A stretch of 16,207 nucleotides of DNA from CAZSHX01 sp964606895 (GCA_964606895.1 CAZSHX010000089.1:1-16207); one strand, 5' to 3'; positions 1 to 7,558 are shown, counted from the first letter of the stretch. Translations and numbers: made by a program. The notes: generated by a model not told the origin, from the letters alone.

Positions 1-1
1 A

Positions 2-667
2 TACGACGAAAATATCGGCAGATTCACGAGCATTGACCCACTTTGGGAGAAATATTTGGGATGGAGTCCATACCAGTATTCATTAAATAATCCTGTGAAT
101 ATGAAGGATGATAATGGGAAATTTCCAAGGGATGGATTAGAACATACAAATCCAGTTAAAGTTATTGAAGCATGGAATAATTTAGATTCAAAAACCCAAA
201 ATACAATCATTTTCTCTGCAGGAATAGGATTTAGTGTTCTTTTAACTGTTGCTACTGTTGGTGCCTCAAGTCCAATAACAGCGACTATGGGTGCTATGAT
301 GGGTTCAATGGGTGTTGCAACAAATAGTGCTAGCTTAACATGTGTTTTGGCTGATAAACCAGAAGAAGTTAAAAATATTGCTAGGGGTTGGTCTTCTTTA
401 GTAGGTATGCCGGTAGATGCCATAAACAAAGATAAAAACCAGACAGTTACAAGGACTCTTAATCTTATTGAAAATATCCTTACTTTTCCAAGACTTGGTC
501 CGGCTATTATTGTACCTGGTGCTATATTTCAAACAGGAATGAGTTTACTTGATTTTAAGAAATTAATCGAAGAAAAAAACGGATCTGCTAAAACAGGCAA
601 TGAGCCAAGTGATGTTCAACCACCGGCTAAAAAAGGCTCTGCTAAACTTGATTCTTATAATAAATAA
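2..667 (+). CDS. RHS-repeat protein, C-terminal end with variable tail (5' partial)
   Basis: The frame is open to the left edge, so the true start lies outside. The first ~40 residues carry the RHS core signature: YDENIGRFTSIDPL, then YQYSLNNPVN and the D-DNGK end, where the conserved shell normally stops and a variable tip begins. The ~175-residue tail has no catalytic motif I recognise. It contains a long small-residue, hydrophobic, glycine- and methionine-rich stretch (roughly residues 68-118 of the visible part, with GIGFSVLLTVATVGASS and MGAMMGSMGVA), a second hydrophobic patch (GPAIIVPGAIFQTGMSLL), and a Lys/Ser/Pro-rich hydrophilic end. In RHS proteins the tip is often a toxin, and this one could act on membranes, but that is inference. 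The next gene encodes a small membrane protein, the usual place for an immunity gene. The RHS call is firm; the function of the tip is unknown. Confidence 0.85.
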   Translation, partial: YDENIGRFTSIDPLWEKYLGWSPYQYSLNNPVNMKDDNGKFPRDGLEHTNPVKVIEAWNNLDSKTQNTIIFSAGIGFSVLLTVATVGASSPITATMGAMMGSMGVATNSASLTCVLADKPEEVKNIARGWSSLVGMPVDAINKDKNQTVTRTLNLIENILTFPRLGPAIIVPGAIFQTGMSLLDFKKLIEEKNGSAKTGNEPSDVQPPAKKGSAKLDSYNK

Positions 668-690
668 AACAATAAAAGGTAGGATATTCT

Positions 691-1191
691 ATGCAAAATG
701 TAGTAGATTTAAAAAATAGTAATATTTATAAAAGAATTTTCTCTGGATTAAATATATCAATATTATTGACAATTTTTATTGTTTTCTTAACTTGGAATCA
801 AAATTATAGTTTAAATATTCCATTAATTAGTATTATTGTCTATTCTTCACCAATATCATTTTTTTTAATAATCCATCTATGGCAATTAAAACATTACATC
901 ATTAAAATTGAATATTCTACTGAAGGTGTTTACTTTGAATATTTTGCATGGTTAACATTGAAAAAAGATTTTGTAAAAAAAACTAATTTAACTATTCAAT
1001 TAAAAGGGGCTTATCCTTATGGAATAAAATTGGTTATCGGCAATTCAGGAAGAATTTTTTTGCAACAATATAAAAAAAGTCTTCTTTCTTCAAGCGATTG
1101 GTCTGAACTTAGAATACAAGAAACATTCAGTAGATTAAAAGTAATTCTTGATGATGTTAAACTTAACCAAACTAAAATGATCGAAAAATAA
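691..1191 (+). CDS. Two-helix membrane protein with a PH-like beta domain; candidate immunity protein
   Basis: This 166-residue protein starts at ATG 691 behind a purine-rich AGGTAGG site, 23 nt after the RHS stop. Two hydrophobic segments (about residues 18-37 and 43-65) form a short hairpin in the membrane. They are followed by ~80 residues of alternating strands (YIIKIEYSTEGVYFEY, LTIQLKGAYPYGIKLVIG, RIFLQQ) and a C-terminal amphipathic helix. That layout resembles bacterial PH-like (bPH) membrane proteins. No named family is recognised. Because it directly follows an RHS tip on the same strand and lies in the membrane, as expected of an immunity protein against a membrane-acting toxin, an immunity role is plausible but unproven. 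It is AT-rich like the RHS tail, and richer in AT than the start of the gene after it. Confidence 0.7.
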   Translation: MQNVVDLKNSNIYKRIFSGLNISILLTIFIVFLTWNQNYSLNIPLISIIVYSSPISFFLIIHLWQLKHYIIKIEYSTEGVYFEYFAWLTLKKDFVKKTNLTIQLKGAYPYGIKLVIGNSGRIFLQQYKKSLLSSSDWSELRIQETFSRLKVILDDVKLNQTKMIEK

Positions 1192-1201
1192 GAATTCACA
1201 C

Positions 1202-3304
1202 ATGAACTCATTCCTCCTCATATCGCTCTTTCTTTGCCTTTCGCTGGCTTGTTCTGCGAAAAACTTGCTCGTTCCAAAGCAGTTCAACCAAAGCGGGAAC
1301 GCAATTGAATTTGTCGAAAACAAAGGGCAGTTCAAATATTCCGACGGCAATTCCGCAGAGGATGTGCTGTTTGTTGCCAATACCGACTACGGCAGGCTCT
1401 TGGTTCGCAAAAGCGGGATTACATTTGTTGTCATGGAAAGAATTTCAGAGCAGTCAACTTCGAAGCATCAAGACAAAATGCTCGACATTGCCCGACAACC
1501 CGAACTTCAAAAATTCAAGACTTCAAGCACTGAAATGATATTCGCCGGAGCCAACCCCGAACCCAAAATCTCAGCTTTTGAACCATTGGAGAGCTATAAC
1601 AATTACTACATTGCCGACAAAGCCGTTACTTTCGTCAAAATCTACAAGAAAATCGTCATCGAAAAAATTTATCCGTCCATTGATTTTGTACTTTACTCCG
1701 ACACCGCCAGAACACTCGAATATGATTTTGTGGTTCACGCTGGCGGAAATCCATCGCAGATTGCACTCAAATTCAATAATTACAATGATATTCACCAAAA
1801 CGCACAGCAAAATCTAATCATAAAGAATGAACTTGCAACCATCGAGCATGTTCAGCCTTTCTCCTATCAAAATTCAAAAAACAAACCGAACGCCATCCAA
1901 AGCAGTTTCACCCTTGACAAAAACAACTGCCTCAGATTTAATGTCGGAGACTACAACCCCAAAGAAAAACTTGTCATTGACCCTTTAATCAGGGTGTATG
2001 GGTACGGCTATGGAGGGCGACGTTTTGATGAACCTTATGATATAGCTGTTGACAGCCTCGGTAATACATATACCGGTGGTTTCACATATAGTTCCGATTT
2101 GTTTGTAACAACAAATCAATACACTATGCTGGGAGGTTGTGATGGATTTATTATTAAACTCGATTCCTTGGGTAATAGGGTTTGGAGTACATATTATGGT
2201 GGTTCAGATGGTGATTGGGTAAATGGTATCGCTGTTGATAAAACAGGTATGATTGTTGTCTTAGGAAGTGCATCAAAAAATAGCAAGGATTTGTTTACCA
2301 ATGTAAACCAGTTGAAAATGAATGGTTATGGTGATGCATTTATTGCCAAATTTGACCCAAAAGGAAAGTTAATCTGGTCAACATTTTTTGGTTGGGATAG
2401 TCAGGATGGCGGTAATAAAATAACTATTGATGATAAAAACGACATTTTTGTTTGTGGAACTATAAAGGACACTATCGGGTCATATAAACCTTTGGACATA
2501 TTTGTATTAAAGCTTAGTTCAGGAGGATTAACCGAATGGGCAACAAAATACGGCGGAAACGGTAATGATTATGCTAACGATTTGGCAATAGATAAGAATG
2601 GTGATGTCTATATTTCAGGAACTACCTACAGCAATGATCTGCCTGAACTAAAAGAAACGATCGGATATAAGGACAATGGAGATGTTTATATTGCCAAATT
2701 TGACAAAGTCGGAAAATTAATATGGACAAGGTATTACGGAACTGATATGTATGAAGGGAGTAGAAGTATTGCTGTGGATGACAGCGGTTTTGTTTTTATA
2801 ACGGGTTCAAGCGAAAGTTCCAACCTTAGAACTAATCGTTCCGATACTCATTTTCATGGAGAAGAGGGACGAGGTGATATTATAGTTGCCAAATTCAGTC
2901 CTGATGGCGACCTTATTTGGGGTGAATATTTTGGTAGCCCAAACTCTGAAACCGGAATGCACATAGCATTAGATAAATTTAATAATATTTATGTCACAGG
3001 AGATGCCACAAATTATTACCCTGATTCAATTGGTATGATAGGAAATGTATATCAAAAAAGAGTTAAACGTGGAGATGATGCATTTGTTTTAATGCTTAAT
3101 GCAGATGGTGACTATGTATGGTGTACTTTATTGGGTGGATATTATGATGATTACGGAATATCAATTTGTGTTGACCAGAAGCAAAATATATTTGTAACCG
3201 GCAAGACTCTTAGCCGAGATATGGATATTACAGGGGTTCTCTCCCCCAAACCGAAAAGTTCAATATGGAAAATTCATTTATTTTCAAACTGGTTAATCCT
3301 GTAG
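1202..3304 (+). CDS. SBBP-repeat beta-propeller surface protein, N-terminal part (frameshifted)
   Basis: It begins with a Sec signal peptide (residues 1-20, FLLISLFLCLSLACSA). Residues ~33-250 form the FVENKGQ domain that normally precedes SBBP repeats in secreted proteins of this group. From about residue 264 seven propeller repeats follow, each with a YYGG-type strand, an (I/L)AVD..GN.YV strand and a G(D)AFI.K(F/L)D..G..IW strand. The seventh blade starts at LLGGYYDDYG, but its last strand is missing from this frame: the protein ends SSIWKIHLFSNWLIL instead. The expected strand (NSFIFKLVNP) lies in another frame at 3268-3297, and the following segment carries the Ig modules and T9SS tail. 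The two pieces are therefore best read as one ~1115-residue secreted protein broken by one indel. The ribosome binding site before ATG 1202 is weak. The role is probably adhesive or structural at the cell surface. Confidence 0.85.
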   Translation: MNSFLLISLFLCLSLACSAKNLLVPKQFNQSGNAIEFVENKGQFKYSDGNSAEDVLFVANTDYGRLLVRKSGITFVVMERISEQSTSKHQDKMLDIARQPELQKFKTSSTEMIFAGANPEPKISAFEPLESYNNYYIADKAVTFVKIYKKIVIEKIYPSIDFVLYSDTARTLEYDFVVHAGGNPSQIALKFNNYNDIHQNAQQNLIIKNELATIEHVQPFSYQNSKNKPNAIQSSFTLDKNNCLRFNVGDYNPKEKLVIDPLIRVYGYGYGGRRFDEPYDIAVDSLGNTYTGGFTYSSDLFVTTNQYTMLGGCDGFIIKLDSLGNRVWSTYYGGSDGDWVNGIAVDKTGMIVVLGSASKNSKDLFTNVNQLKMNGYGDAFIAKFDPKGKLIWSTFFGWDSQDGGNKITIDDKNDIFVCGTIKDTIGSYKPLDIFVLKLSSGGLTEWATKYGGNGNDYANDLAIDKNGDVYISGTTYSNDLPELKETIGYKDNGDVYIAKFDKVGKLIWTRYYGTDMYEGSRSIAVDDSGFVFITGSSESSNLRTNRSDTHFHGEEGRGDIIVAKFSPDGDLIWGEYFGSPNSETGMHIALDKFNNIYVTGDATNYYPDSIGMIGNVYQKRVKRGDDAFVLMLNADGDYVWCTLLGGYYDDYGISICVDQKQNIFVTGKTLSRDMDITGVLSPKPKSSIWKIHLFSNWLIL
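3225..3270 (+). other. Frameshift zone in the propeller gene
   Basis: Reading moves from frame 2 (ORF from 1202) to frame 1 (ORF to 4554). The frame-1 peptide QTEKFNMENSFIFKL restores the last strand of blade seven, so the shift lies upstream of about 3262. A C5 run at 3243-3247, directly after a TCTC dinucleotide run, is the likeliest site: one extra C would join the frames with nothing else changed. It may be an assembly error, a real mutation, or a slippage switch. A designed -1 frameshift is less likely, since no slippery heptamer was seen. Confidence 0.65.
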
Positions 3305-4554
3305 TTATTTTTTCAATGCCTAAGTTATTATGCAGGGGTTCAGGATTTAAAATTAACTATTTAGTCAATTCTAATCTCGATACAACTAATGAATTTATTG
3401 CTCAATTATCTGATTCAAAGGGAAGTTTCGATAATCCCATAATCATTGGACGACAAAAAAGTGCAGTTTCCGGCATGATTTACGCATTTATTCCCAACTC
3501 AATACCTTTGGGAGCAAAATATAAAGTAAGGTTAGTTTATTCTGATACAATAACAACACCTGAAGACTGGAAAAATATTCAAATAATCGACAAACCCGAA
3601 ATTAAAATTACAGGAGCCGGAACCGCTTGTAAAAATACCATAGAGGATTATTCAAGCAACCCCGACAAAACATTGGAAAATAGATGGGTTGTTTCCGGAG
3701 GAGTCGCATTAAACAAAACTGATTCATGCTTTCTAAGAGTTTTATGGAATTCAGATGAAACAGGAAAAGTCGAATTGACAACAAAAAATAAAAATTCGGA
3801 ATGTTACTTTGTAACTTCATTCGATGTGTCAATTCTGCCAATAATAGAAATTACGTCCGATTCTGTTGCTTACTATTGTTTAAACGATTTGTCATTGCCA
3901 CCAACAATAGCAAAACCGGACGGAGGAACTTATTCGGGCAAGGGAATAAATGCAGGAATATTTTACCCTGTTTCTGCCGGAGTAGGAAATCATCAAATAA
4001 AATATACGATAATAGGTACTAACGGATGTTCAAACAGCAAGGATATTGAATTTGTTGTATATCCTCAACCACAAAAACCAAAAATATCAAGAATAGTTGA
4101 TATTTTGGAATCGAGCTATGACTACGGTAATCAATGGTTTTGCAATGATACATTGTTGCCCGAAGCTAACCGAAACAGATTAGTTCTGACCAAATCGGGC
4201 AAATACACAGTAAGAGAAGTAGATTCCAACGGCTGTATCTCCGAAATGTCCGACCCTGTTGATTTTCTGAGTGATGTAAATGAAAATATCAATCAGTCAG
4301 GAATCCTCAGCATAAATCCCAATCCGGCAGAAGATTTTATTGAAATCTCTGTAGGGTCACAGCATGCTGTGACCAACTCGGACATCCGCATCTTGAATGT
4401 CTTGGGTGAAACTGTTGTGAAGTCTTCAGAAGTCTTATATAATTCACAATTTTCAATTCCCAATTCCCAATTAAGAATTGACGTTTCGGGTTTGCCGTCG
4501 GGAGTTTATTTTGTGAAGGTAGGGGAAAAAGTTGGGAAGTTTTTGAAGATATGA
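3265..4554 (+). CDS. C-terminal part of the propeller protein: Ig/PKD-like modules and T9SS type A sorting domain
   Basis: The coordinates run from an in-frame ATG, but this is most likely the continuation of the gene starting at 1202 rather than a separate protein: it has no signal peptide, and its first residues (NSFIFKLVNP) finish the seventh propeller blade. Residues ~15-115 form an Ig-like module (FKINYLVNS, FIAQLSDSKGSF, YKVRLVYSD). Residues ~115-330 are PKD/gliding-motility-like modules with paired cysteines and the typical GGTYSGKGI, TNGCSNS and DSNGCIS signatures. Residues ~345-429 are a T9SS type A sorting domain: SINPNPAEDF, DIRILNVLGE, IDVSGLPSGVYFVKV, KFLKI. The sorting tail directs export across the outer membrane and surface attachment. 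Two short repeats are embedded in frame in the tail (4355-4374 and 4441-4482). Confidence 0.85.
   Translation: MENSFIFKLVNPVVIFSMPKLLCRGSGFKINYLVNSNLDTTNEFIAQLSDSKGSFDNPIIIGRQKSAVSGMIYAFIPNSIPLGAKYKVRLVYSDTITTPEDWKNIQIIDKPEIKITGAGTACKNTIEDYSSNPDKTLENRWVVSGGVALNKTDSCFLRVLWNSDETGKVELTTKNKNSECYFVTSFDVSILPIIEITSDSVAYYCLNDLSLPPTIAKPDGGTYSGKGINAGIFYPVSAGVGNHQIKYTIIGTNGCSNSKDIEFVVYPQPQKPKISRIVDILESSYDYGNQWFCNDTLLPEANRNRLVLTKSGKYTVREVDSNGCISEMSDPVDFLSDVNENINQSGILSINPNPAEDFIEISVGSQHAVTNSDIRILNVLGETVVKSSEVLYNSQFSIPNSQLRIDVSGLPSGVYFVKVGEKVGKFLKI
4355..4374. repeat. Perfect 20-bp palindrome inside the T9SS sorting domain
   Basis: GGTCACAGCA/TGCTGTGACC is its own reverse complement over all 20 bases. It is read in frame as part of GSQHAVTN, exactly at the loop between the first two strands of the sorting domain, where homologues are variable. 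It looks like a small palindromic repeat inserted in a tolerant site. An operator inside the gene is an alternative, but less likely so far from any start. Confidence 0.7.
4441..4482. repeat. Diverged CAATT(C/G)-type tandem repeat in the T9SS tail
   Basis: Short units TTTCAATTCCCAATTCCCAA followed by TTAAGAATTGAC are read as NSQFSIPNSQL just before the conserved IDVSGLPSGVYF strand. The units resemble the TTGACAATTG repeats found around and inside the hsd genes (7454-7485, 7541-7558, 7954-7985, 8653-8684, 12562-12595), and are probably a diverged member of that family. Confidence 0.45.
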
Positions 4555-4641
4555 AATAATAATAAGAGACTTCGATTGTTTAAATTTCTTAAAAATTACC
4601 ACTGATTTCGGTGAAATGATACTGCTCAATTCGCTTCAAGT

Positions 4642-4749
4642 TCACAAGATACTCAAAAAACGCCCACAGATGCTCTCAGTTGTTCGCTTTAGGCAGTCCC
4701 CAAAGCTTTCAATGATTTCCTTGAAGCTGTTCAATTTTCGTTTCTTCAT
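4642..4749 (-). pseudogene. 35-residue ORF carrying a remnant of the HsdM C-terminus
   Basis: The ATG overlaps the stop of the RmuC-like gene (ATGA, 4746-4749) and the frame runs to TGA at 4642. The peptide begins MKKRK, then LNSFKEIIESFG, which matches the last residues of HsdM (LNSFKEIIESLGAEG). The match also holds at DNA level (4694-4734 against 5980-6019). After it the sequence (DCLKRTTESICGRFLSIL) matches nothing else here. It is most likely the displaced end of an hsdM gene rather than a working gene, although the overlap with the upstream stop would allow translation. Confidence 0.5.
4694..4734. repeat. Direct repeat copy 1 (hsdM 3'-end fragment, left of the RmuC-like gene)
   Basis: It aligns with 5980-6019 in the same orientation, with about 38 of 41 columns identical by eye, including an unbroken run covering TGATTTCCTTGAAGCTGTTC. 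The two copies bracket the RmuC-like gene. Confidence 0.8.
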
Positions 4750-5939
4750 AATCCTTCTGTTCCCAGTTCTGGCAAATCAAATTCAAGACTTGCTATTCCA
4801 GCATTTAGAAGATTTTGACTTTCCTCAAGTTCTTGGGTTAATAAATGCTTGTCCCTTCTATCCGCAGGCGGATTAATAATCTCAGCTTTTTCTATGTCGC
4901 CAACTTGCTTTAACATTTCCTTGGGTATCCCACTTTTACATTTTTTCAGTAAATCTAAGTTTAAGTCTATAAAAAATTGGTCAATTTGAATTCTTCTTTT
5001 GGTTGAATGGGAAAATTTGCCAATTACCCTACAGATATTGTCTCTATCCTCAGGGCTTAATTGCTCTGCGAATTCATATTCCTCTATCTTTTTTAATGAC
5101 AAGATTATTGGTTCCAAAGAATCTTTGGTAACGATATACACATTGTAGTCTGACATATTATATGAGAATTTAGGAATAGCATGAATTGTGTTTGTCGGAA
5201 TTACGAGAAAAATATCCTTTCTGACATTTTGCTGATTCGCATATTTCTTGACATTCTTGGTCTGCTCAACAATGTAACTCGGAAAATTCTTCAAATCATT
5301 ATTTGAAGGACTTTTTGCATCGAAAATAATAAACTCTTCACAAATTTTAATAGAATTATCAGGTTTCCCATTGAATGGCACTTTCTCAACATATTCAATG
5401 ATATGATTACGACAGATGATTTTGATTGATTGCTGAATATCAGTTTCATGGTTCACCCAAGTTTTTTTCATCAACTCGAACTCTTCTTCCTTTTCTTTTA
5501 GTCTATCGTCATCCAACCGCTGTCTTTCTTTCTCCATGCTGTTTTTAACCTGATTCAATTGAGAAATGTTATTTTGGTAAGTCTTGCTTCTTTCATCTTC
5601 CTGTGCTTCATGCTTCGAAATTTTATCGTTCTTTTCCTTCAATTCATTATTTAGGTCAGAAATCTTAGCCTCAAGTAATTCAATTTTATGGGCTTTCTCA
5701 TATTTCTCAAGTTCATAATCTTGAAATCTTAAGGAATTATTCTCATTTTTAGTTTTAAGTTCGGTTATCAAATTCTTTAAAGCATCGGTGTTTTCTCGGT
5801 CGGAATTAAACCTTTTCTCAAATTCACGGAATTCCTGATATGCTTCATAACTTAGAGCCGTAATACTGCTCCAGAAAAATACTCTTTGCCAGAAGCTAAG
5901 TTCTTTGATTTTACTAAAAAATAAGTTTAATTTTTCCAT
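4746..5939 (-). CDS. RmuC-like coiled-coil protein with a PD-(D/E)XK-type nuclease domain
   Basis: The start is ATG 5939 (a TTG four codons earlier is possible), giving 397 residues. A moderately hydrophobic segment (residues ~16-33, WQRVFFWSSITALSYEAY) could anchor it in the membrane. Residues ~35-165 are a long charged coiled coil. Residues ~165-330 hold a nuclease-like core: PD at 193-194, a strand ending FIIFDAK (D207, K209), then QTKNVKKYA and the strand KDIFLVIPT. Anchor, coiled coil and D-A-K core in that order are the plan of RmuC, a DNA-recombination-associated protein, but similarity elsewhere is low, so this is a distant relative. It lies 32 nt after hsdM on the same strand and ends in the ATGA overlap. 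A ~40 bp piece of hsdM lies on both sides, suggesting insertion. It may be an extra defence nuclease; the activity is inferred. Confidence 0.65.
   Translation of the reverse strand: MEKLNLFFSKIKELSFWQRVFFWSSITALSYEAYQEFREFEKRFNSDRENTDALKNLITELKTKNENNSLRFQDYELEKYEKAHKIELLEAKISDLNNELKEKNDKISKHEAQEDERSKTYQNNISQLNQVKNSMEKERQRLDDDRLKEKEEEFELMKKTWVNHETDIQQSIKIICRNHIIEYVEKVPFNGKPDNSIKICEEFIIFDAKSPSNNDLKNFPSYIVEQTKNVKKYANQQNVRKDIFLVIPTNTIHAIPKFSYNMSDYNVYIVTKDSLEPIILSLKKIEEYEFAEQLSPEDRDNICRVIGKFSHSTKRRIQIDQFFIDLNLDLLKKCKSGIPKEMLKQVGDIEKAEIINPPADRRDKHLLTQELEESQNLLNAGIASLEFDLPELGTEGL
4860..4873. repeat. Short inverted repeat ATCCGC-AG-GCGGAT in the RmuC-like gene
   Basis: Six-base arms around two bases, GC-rich in an AT-rich gene, read on the minus strand as NPPADRR near the C-terminus, outside the nuclease core. 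It may be another small palindromic insert; too short to be sure. Confidence 0.35.
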
Positions 5940-5971
5940 AATTGAATCCAATTAAATTTATAAATTATTTC

Positions 5972-7441
5972 TCATCCTTCAGCCCCTAAGCTTTCTATGA
6001 TTTCCTTGAAGCTGTTCAAAGCAGTTTCTACGTTCTCAACTATCTCAAGGGCTATAGTGTCGGGTTCTGGCAAATTATCAAGGTCGCCTAAGCTATCGTC
6101 TTTGAGCCAGAAAATATCAAGGTTTGTTTTGTCCCTTGCTATTAGCTCTTCATAAGTGAATCGCTTGAAATTCTCGGTTTCTTGTCGTTTGAAACGGTTT
6201 TCGGGATTGTAGCATTTAACAAAGTCCTCAAGATGTTCATACTGCATCTGCTGGGTTTTCAATGTGAAATGCTGATTCGTCCTCAAATCATAAATCCAAA
6301 CTTCTTTTGTCCATGCATCCTTGCTTGCTGGTTTGTTATCGAAGAAAATCACATTTGCCTTGACTCCTTGTGCATAGAAAATCCCTGTGGGTAGTCTTAG
6401 TAGTGTGTGGACATCGCAACTTTCGAGTAGTTTCTTTCGGATAATTTCTCCTGCTCCACCTTCAAACAAAACATTATCTGGAATTACAACAGCCGCCTTT
6501 CCGTCAATTTTAAGCATTGTTCGGATATGCTGAATGAAATTCAACTGCTTGTTTGATGTTGTTGCCCAAAAGTCCTGACGGTTGTAGGTCATGGATTCCT
6601 TACTGTGTGTTCCGTCGCTATTGGATAGAGTAATCGAGCTTTTCTTGCCGAATGGCGGATTAGTCAGAATATAATCAAGCCGAATATTAGAGTCGGATAT
6701 TAAGCTGTCTGCCTGAATAATTACAGGCTCGCTGTCAATATCACCAATGTTATGCAGAAACAAATTCATAAGGCAGAGGCGAGCTGTCATCGGAACAATT
6801 TCCCAGCCGTGAAAAGTATGATATTTTAGAAAATCCTTTTGTTCCCTGTCTAAATTGTAATTCTTCGTTATGAAGTCATAGAAAGAAATGATAAAGCCAC
6901 CAGTGCCCGAAGCTGTATCACCCATAGTCTTCATTGGTTCGGGTCGAATACACTCAGTCATTGCCCTTGTAAGCGGTCTCAATGTGAAATACTGCCCTGC
7001 TCCGCTTTTAGTATCTTCTGCATTCTTCTGAAGCAATCCCTCATAAATCTCGCCCTTGACATCGAAATCTATGCTAATCCATGTTTCTTCACTAATTAAC
7101 TGAACAAGCTTGTAGAGCTTTGCAGGGTCTTGAATGCGGTTCTGGGCTTTGTTGAATATCATTCCCAGCATCCCCTTTTCACTGCCGAGATTTTTCAGAA
7201 GATTGACATAATGAATTTCGAGTTCAACACCCTTCTTACTGATTAGAGTTTCCCAATTGAACTCCGATGGAATTTTTATTATTCTGTTGTACGGTGGCTT
7301 TGAGTATTCATCTGCCATTTTCAGAAAAAGCAGAAATGTTAATTGCTCAAGGTAGTCACCATAGCTTACACCATCATCACGAAGGATGTTGCAGTAGTTC
7401 CATACTTTTTGTACTATTGATGCTGAGTTATTGTTTGCCAT
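5972..7441 (-). CDS. hsdM: Type I restriction-modification system methyltransferase subunit HsdM
   Basis: It encodes the N6-adenine methyltransferase subunit, which works with HsdS (M2S) and is needed for cleavage with HsdR. The 489-residue protein starts at ATG 7441, chosen because AAAGGA lies just upstream and MANNNSASIVQKVWNYCNILRDDG fits the family's start; the frame extends 14 codons further only because it reads through a repeat. The N-terminal HsdM helical domain spans ~1-125. The N6_Mtase domain begins at GEIYEGLLQKNAEDTKSGAGQYFT (split here at 130-149 and 150-152). SAM motif I is DTASGTGGF (175-183), where DPA(A/C/S)GTGGF is usual. The catalytic motif IV is NPPF (261-264). It ends in a C-terminal helix, of which a copy exists at 4694-4734. 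Downstream follows the RmuC-like gene. Confidence 0.95.
   Translation of the reverse strand: MANNNSASIVQKVWNYCNILRDDGVSYGDYLEQLTFLLFLKMADEYSKPPYNRIIKIPSEFNWETLISKKGVELEIHYVNLLKNLGSEKGMLGMIFNKAQNRIQDPAKLYKLVQLISEETWISIDFDVKGEIYEGLLQKNAEDTKSGAGQYFTLRPLTRAMTECIRPEPMKTMGDTASGTGGFIISFYDFITKNYNLDREQKDFLKYHTFHGWEIVPMTARLCLMNLFLHNIGDIDSEPVIIQADSLISDSNIRLDYILTNPPFGKKSSITLSNSDGTHSKESMTYNRQDFWATTSNKQLNFIQHIRTMLKIDGKAAVVIPDNVLFEGGAGEIIRKKLLESCDVHTLLRLPTGIFYAQGVKANVIFFDNKPASKDAWTKEVWIYDLRTNQHFTLKTQQMQYEHLEDFVKCYNPENRFKRQETENFKRFTYEELIARDKTNLDIFWLKDDSLGDLDNLPEPDTIALEIVENVETALNSFKEIIESLGAEG
5980..6019. repeat. Direct repeat copy 2 (native 3' end of hsdM)
   Basis: This is the partner of 4694-4734, in the same orientation. 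It encodes LNSFKEIIESLG of HsdM. Together the copies flank a ~1.25 kb block with the RmuC-like gene, as an inserted cassette or a recombination product would. Confidence 0.8.
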
Positions 7442-7453
7442 GTTGTTCCTTTG

Positions 7454-7485
7454 AATTGACAATTGAAAATGGACAATTGACAATT
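7454..7485. repeat. TTGACAATTG-type repeat upstream of hsdM
   Basis: AATTGACAATTGAAAATGG followed by ACAATTGACAATT. It lies between the hsdM ribosome binding site and the duplicated four-helix-bundle 3' end, starting directly at a TAA stop. The GAAAATGG core is shared, in either orientation, with the copy inside hsdS (8653-8684). Confidence 0.75.
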
Positions 7486-7537
7486 ATTTTTTATCTTTTA
7501 AGTTAATTTTTGTTGATTTAATTATTGAAGTAAGCTT
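7484..7537 (-). pseudogene. Duplicated 3' end of the four-helix-bundle gene
   Basis: Read on the minus strand this gives LTSIIKSTKINLKDKK and a TAA stop. It matches the real C-terminus of the neighbouring gene (LTTIIKSSKTNLKQKK, stop at 7557) at 12 of 16 residues. The DNA of 7472-7541 and 7545-7613 is about 80% identical by eye. In both copies the stop codon runs straight into a TTGTCAATTG repeat. This is a tandem duplication with a period of about 73 bp, or the stump of a second such gene. Confidence 0.65.
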
Positions 7538-7540
7538 TTA

Positions 7541-7558
7541 AATTGACAATTGACAATT
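7541..7558. repeat. TTGACAATTG-type repeat at the end of the four-helix-bundle gene
   Basis: AATTGACAATTGACAATT: two and a half units of the 7-base period TTGACAA. It overlaps the stop codon of the four-helix-bundle gene and lies between that gene and its duplicated 3' end. Confidence 0.75.

Noticed and set aside
4616..4876. An 86-codon plus-strand frame at the end of the RmuC-like gene.
   Set aside because: It lies antisense to the RmuC-like C-terminus and the hsdM fragment and has no ribosome binding site or recognisable motif.
7442..7483. An upstream extension of HsdM by 14 residues (MSIVHFQLSIQRNN).
   Set aside because: The extra residues are the translated TTGACAATTG repeat; AAAGGA and family length favour ATG 7441.
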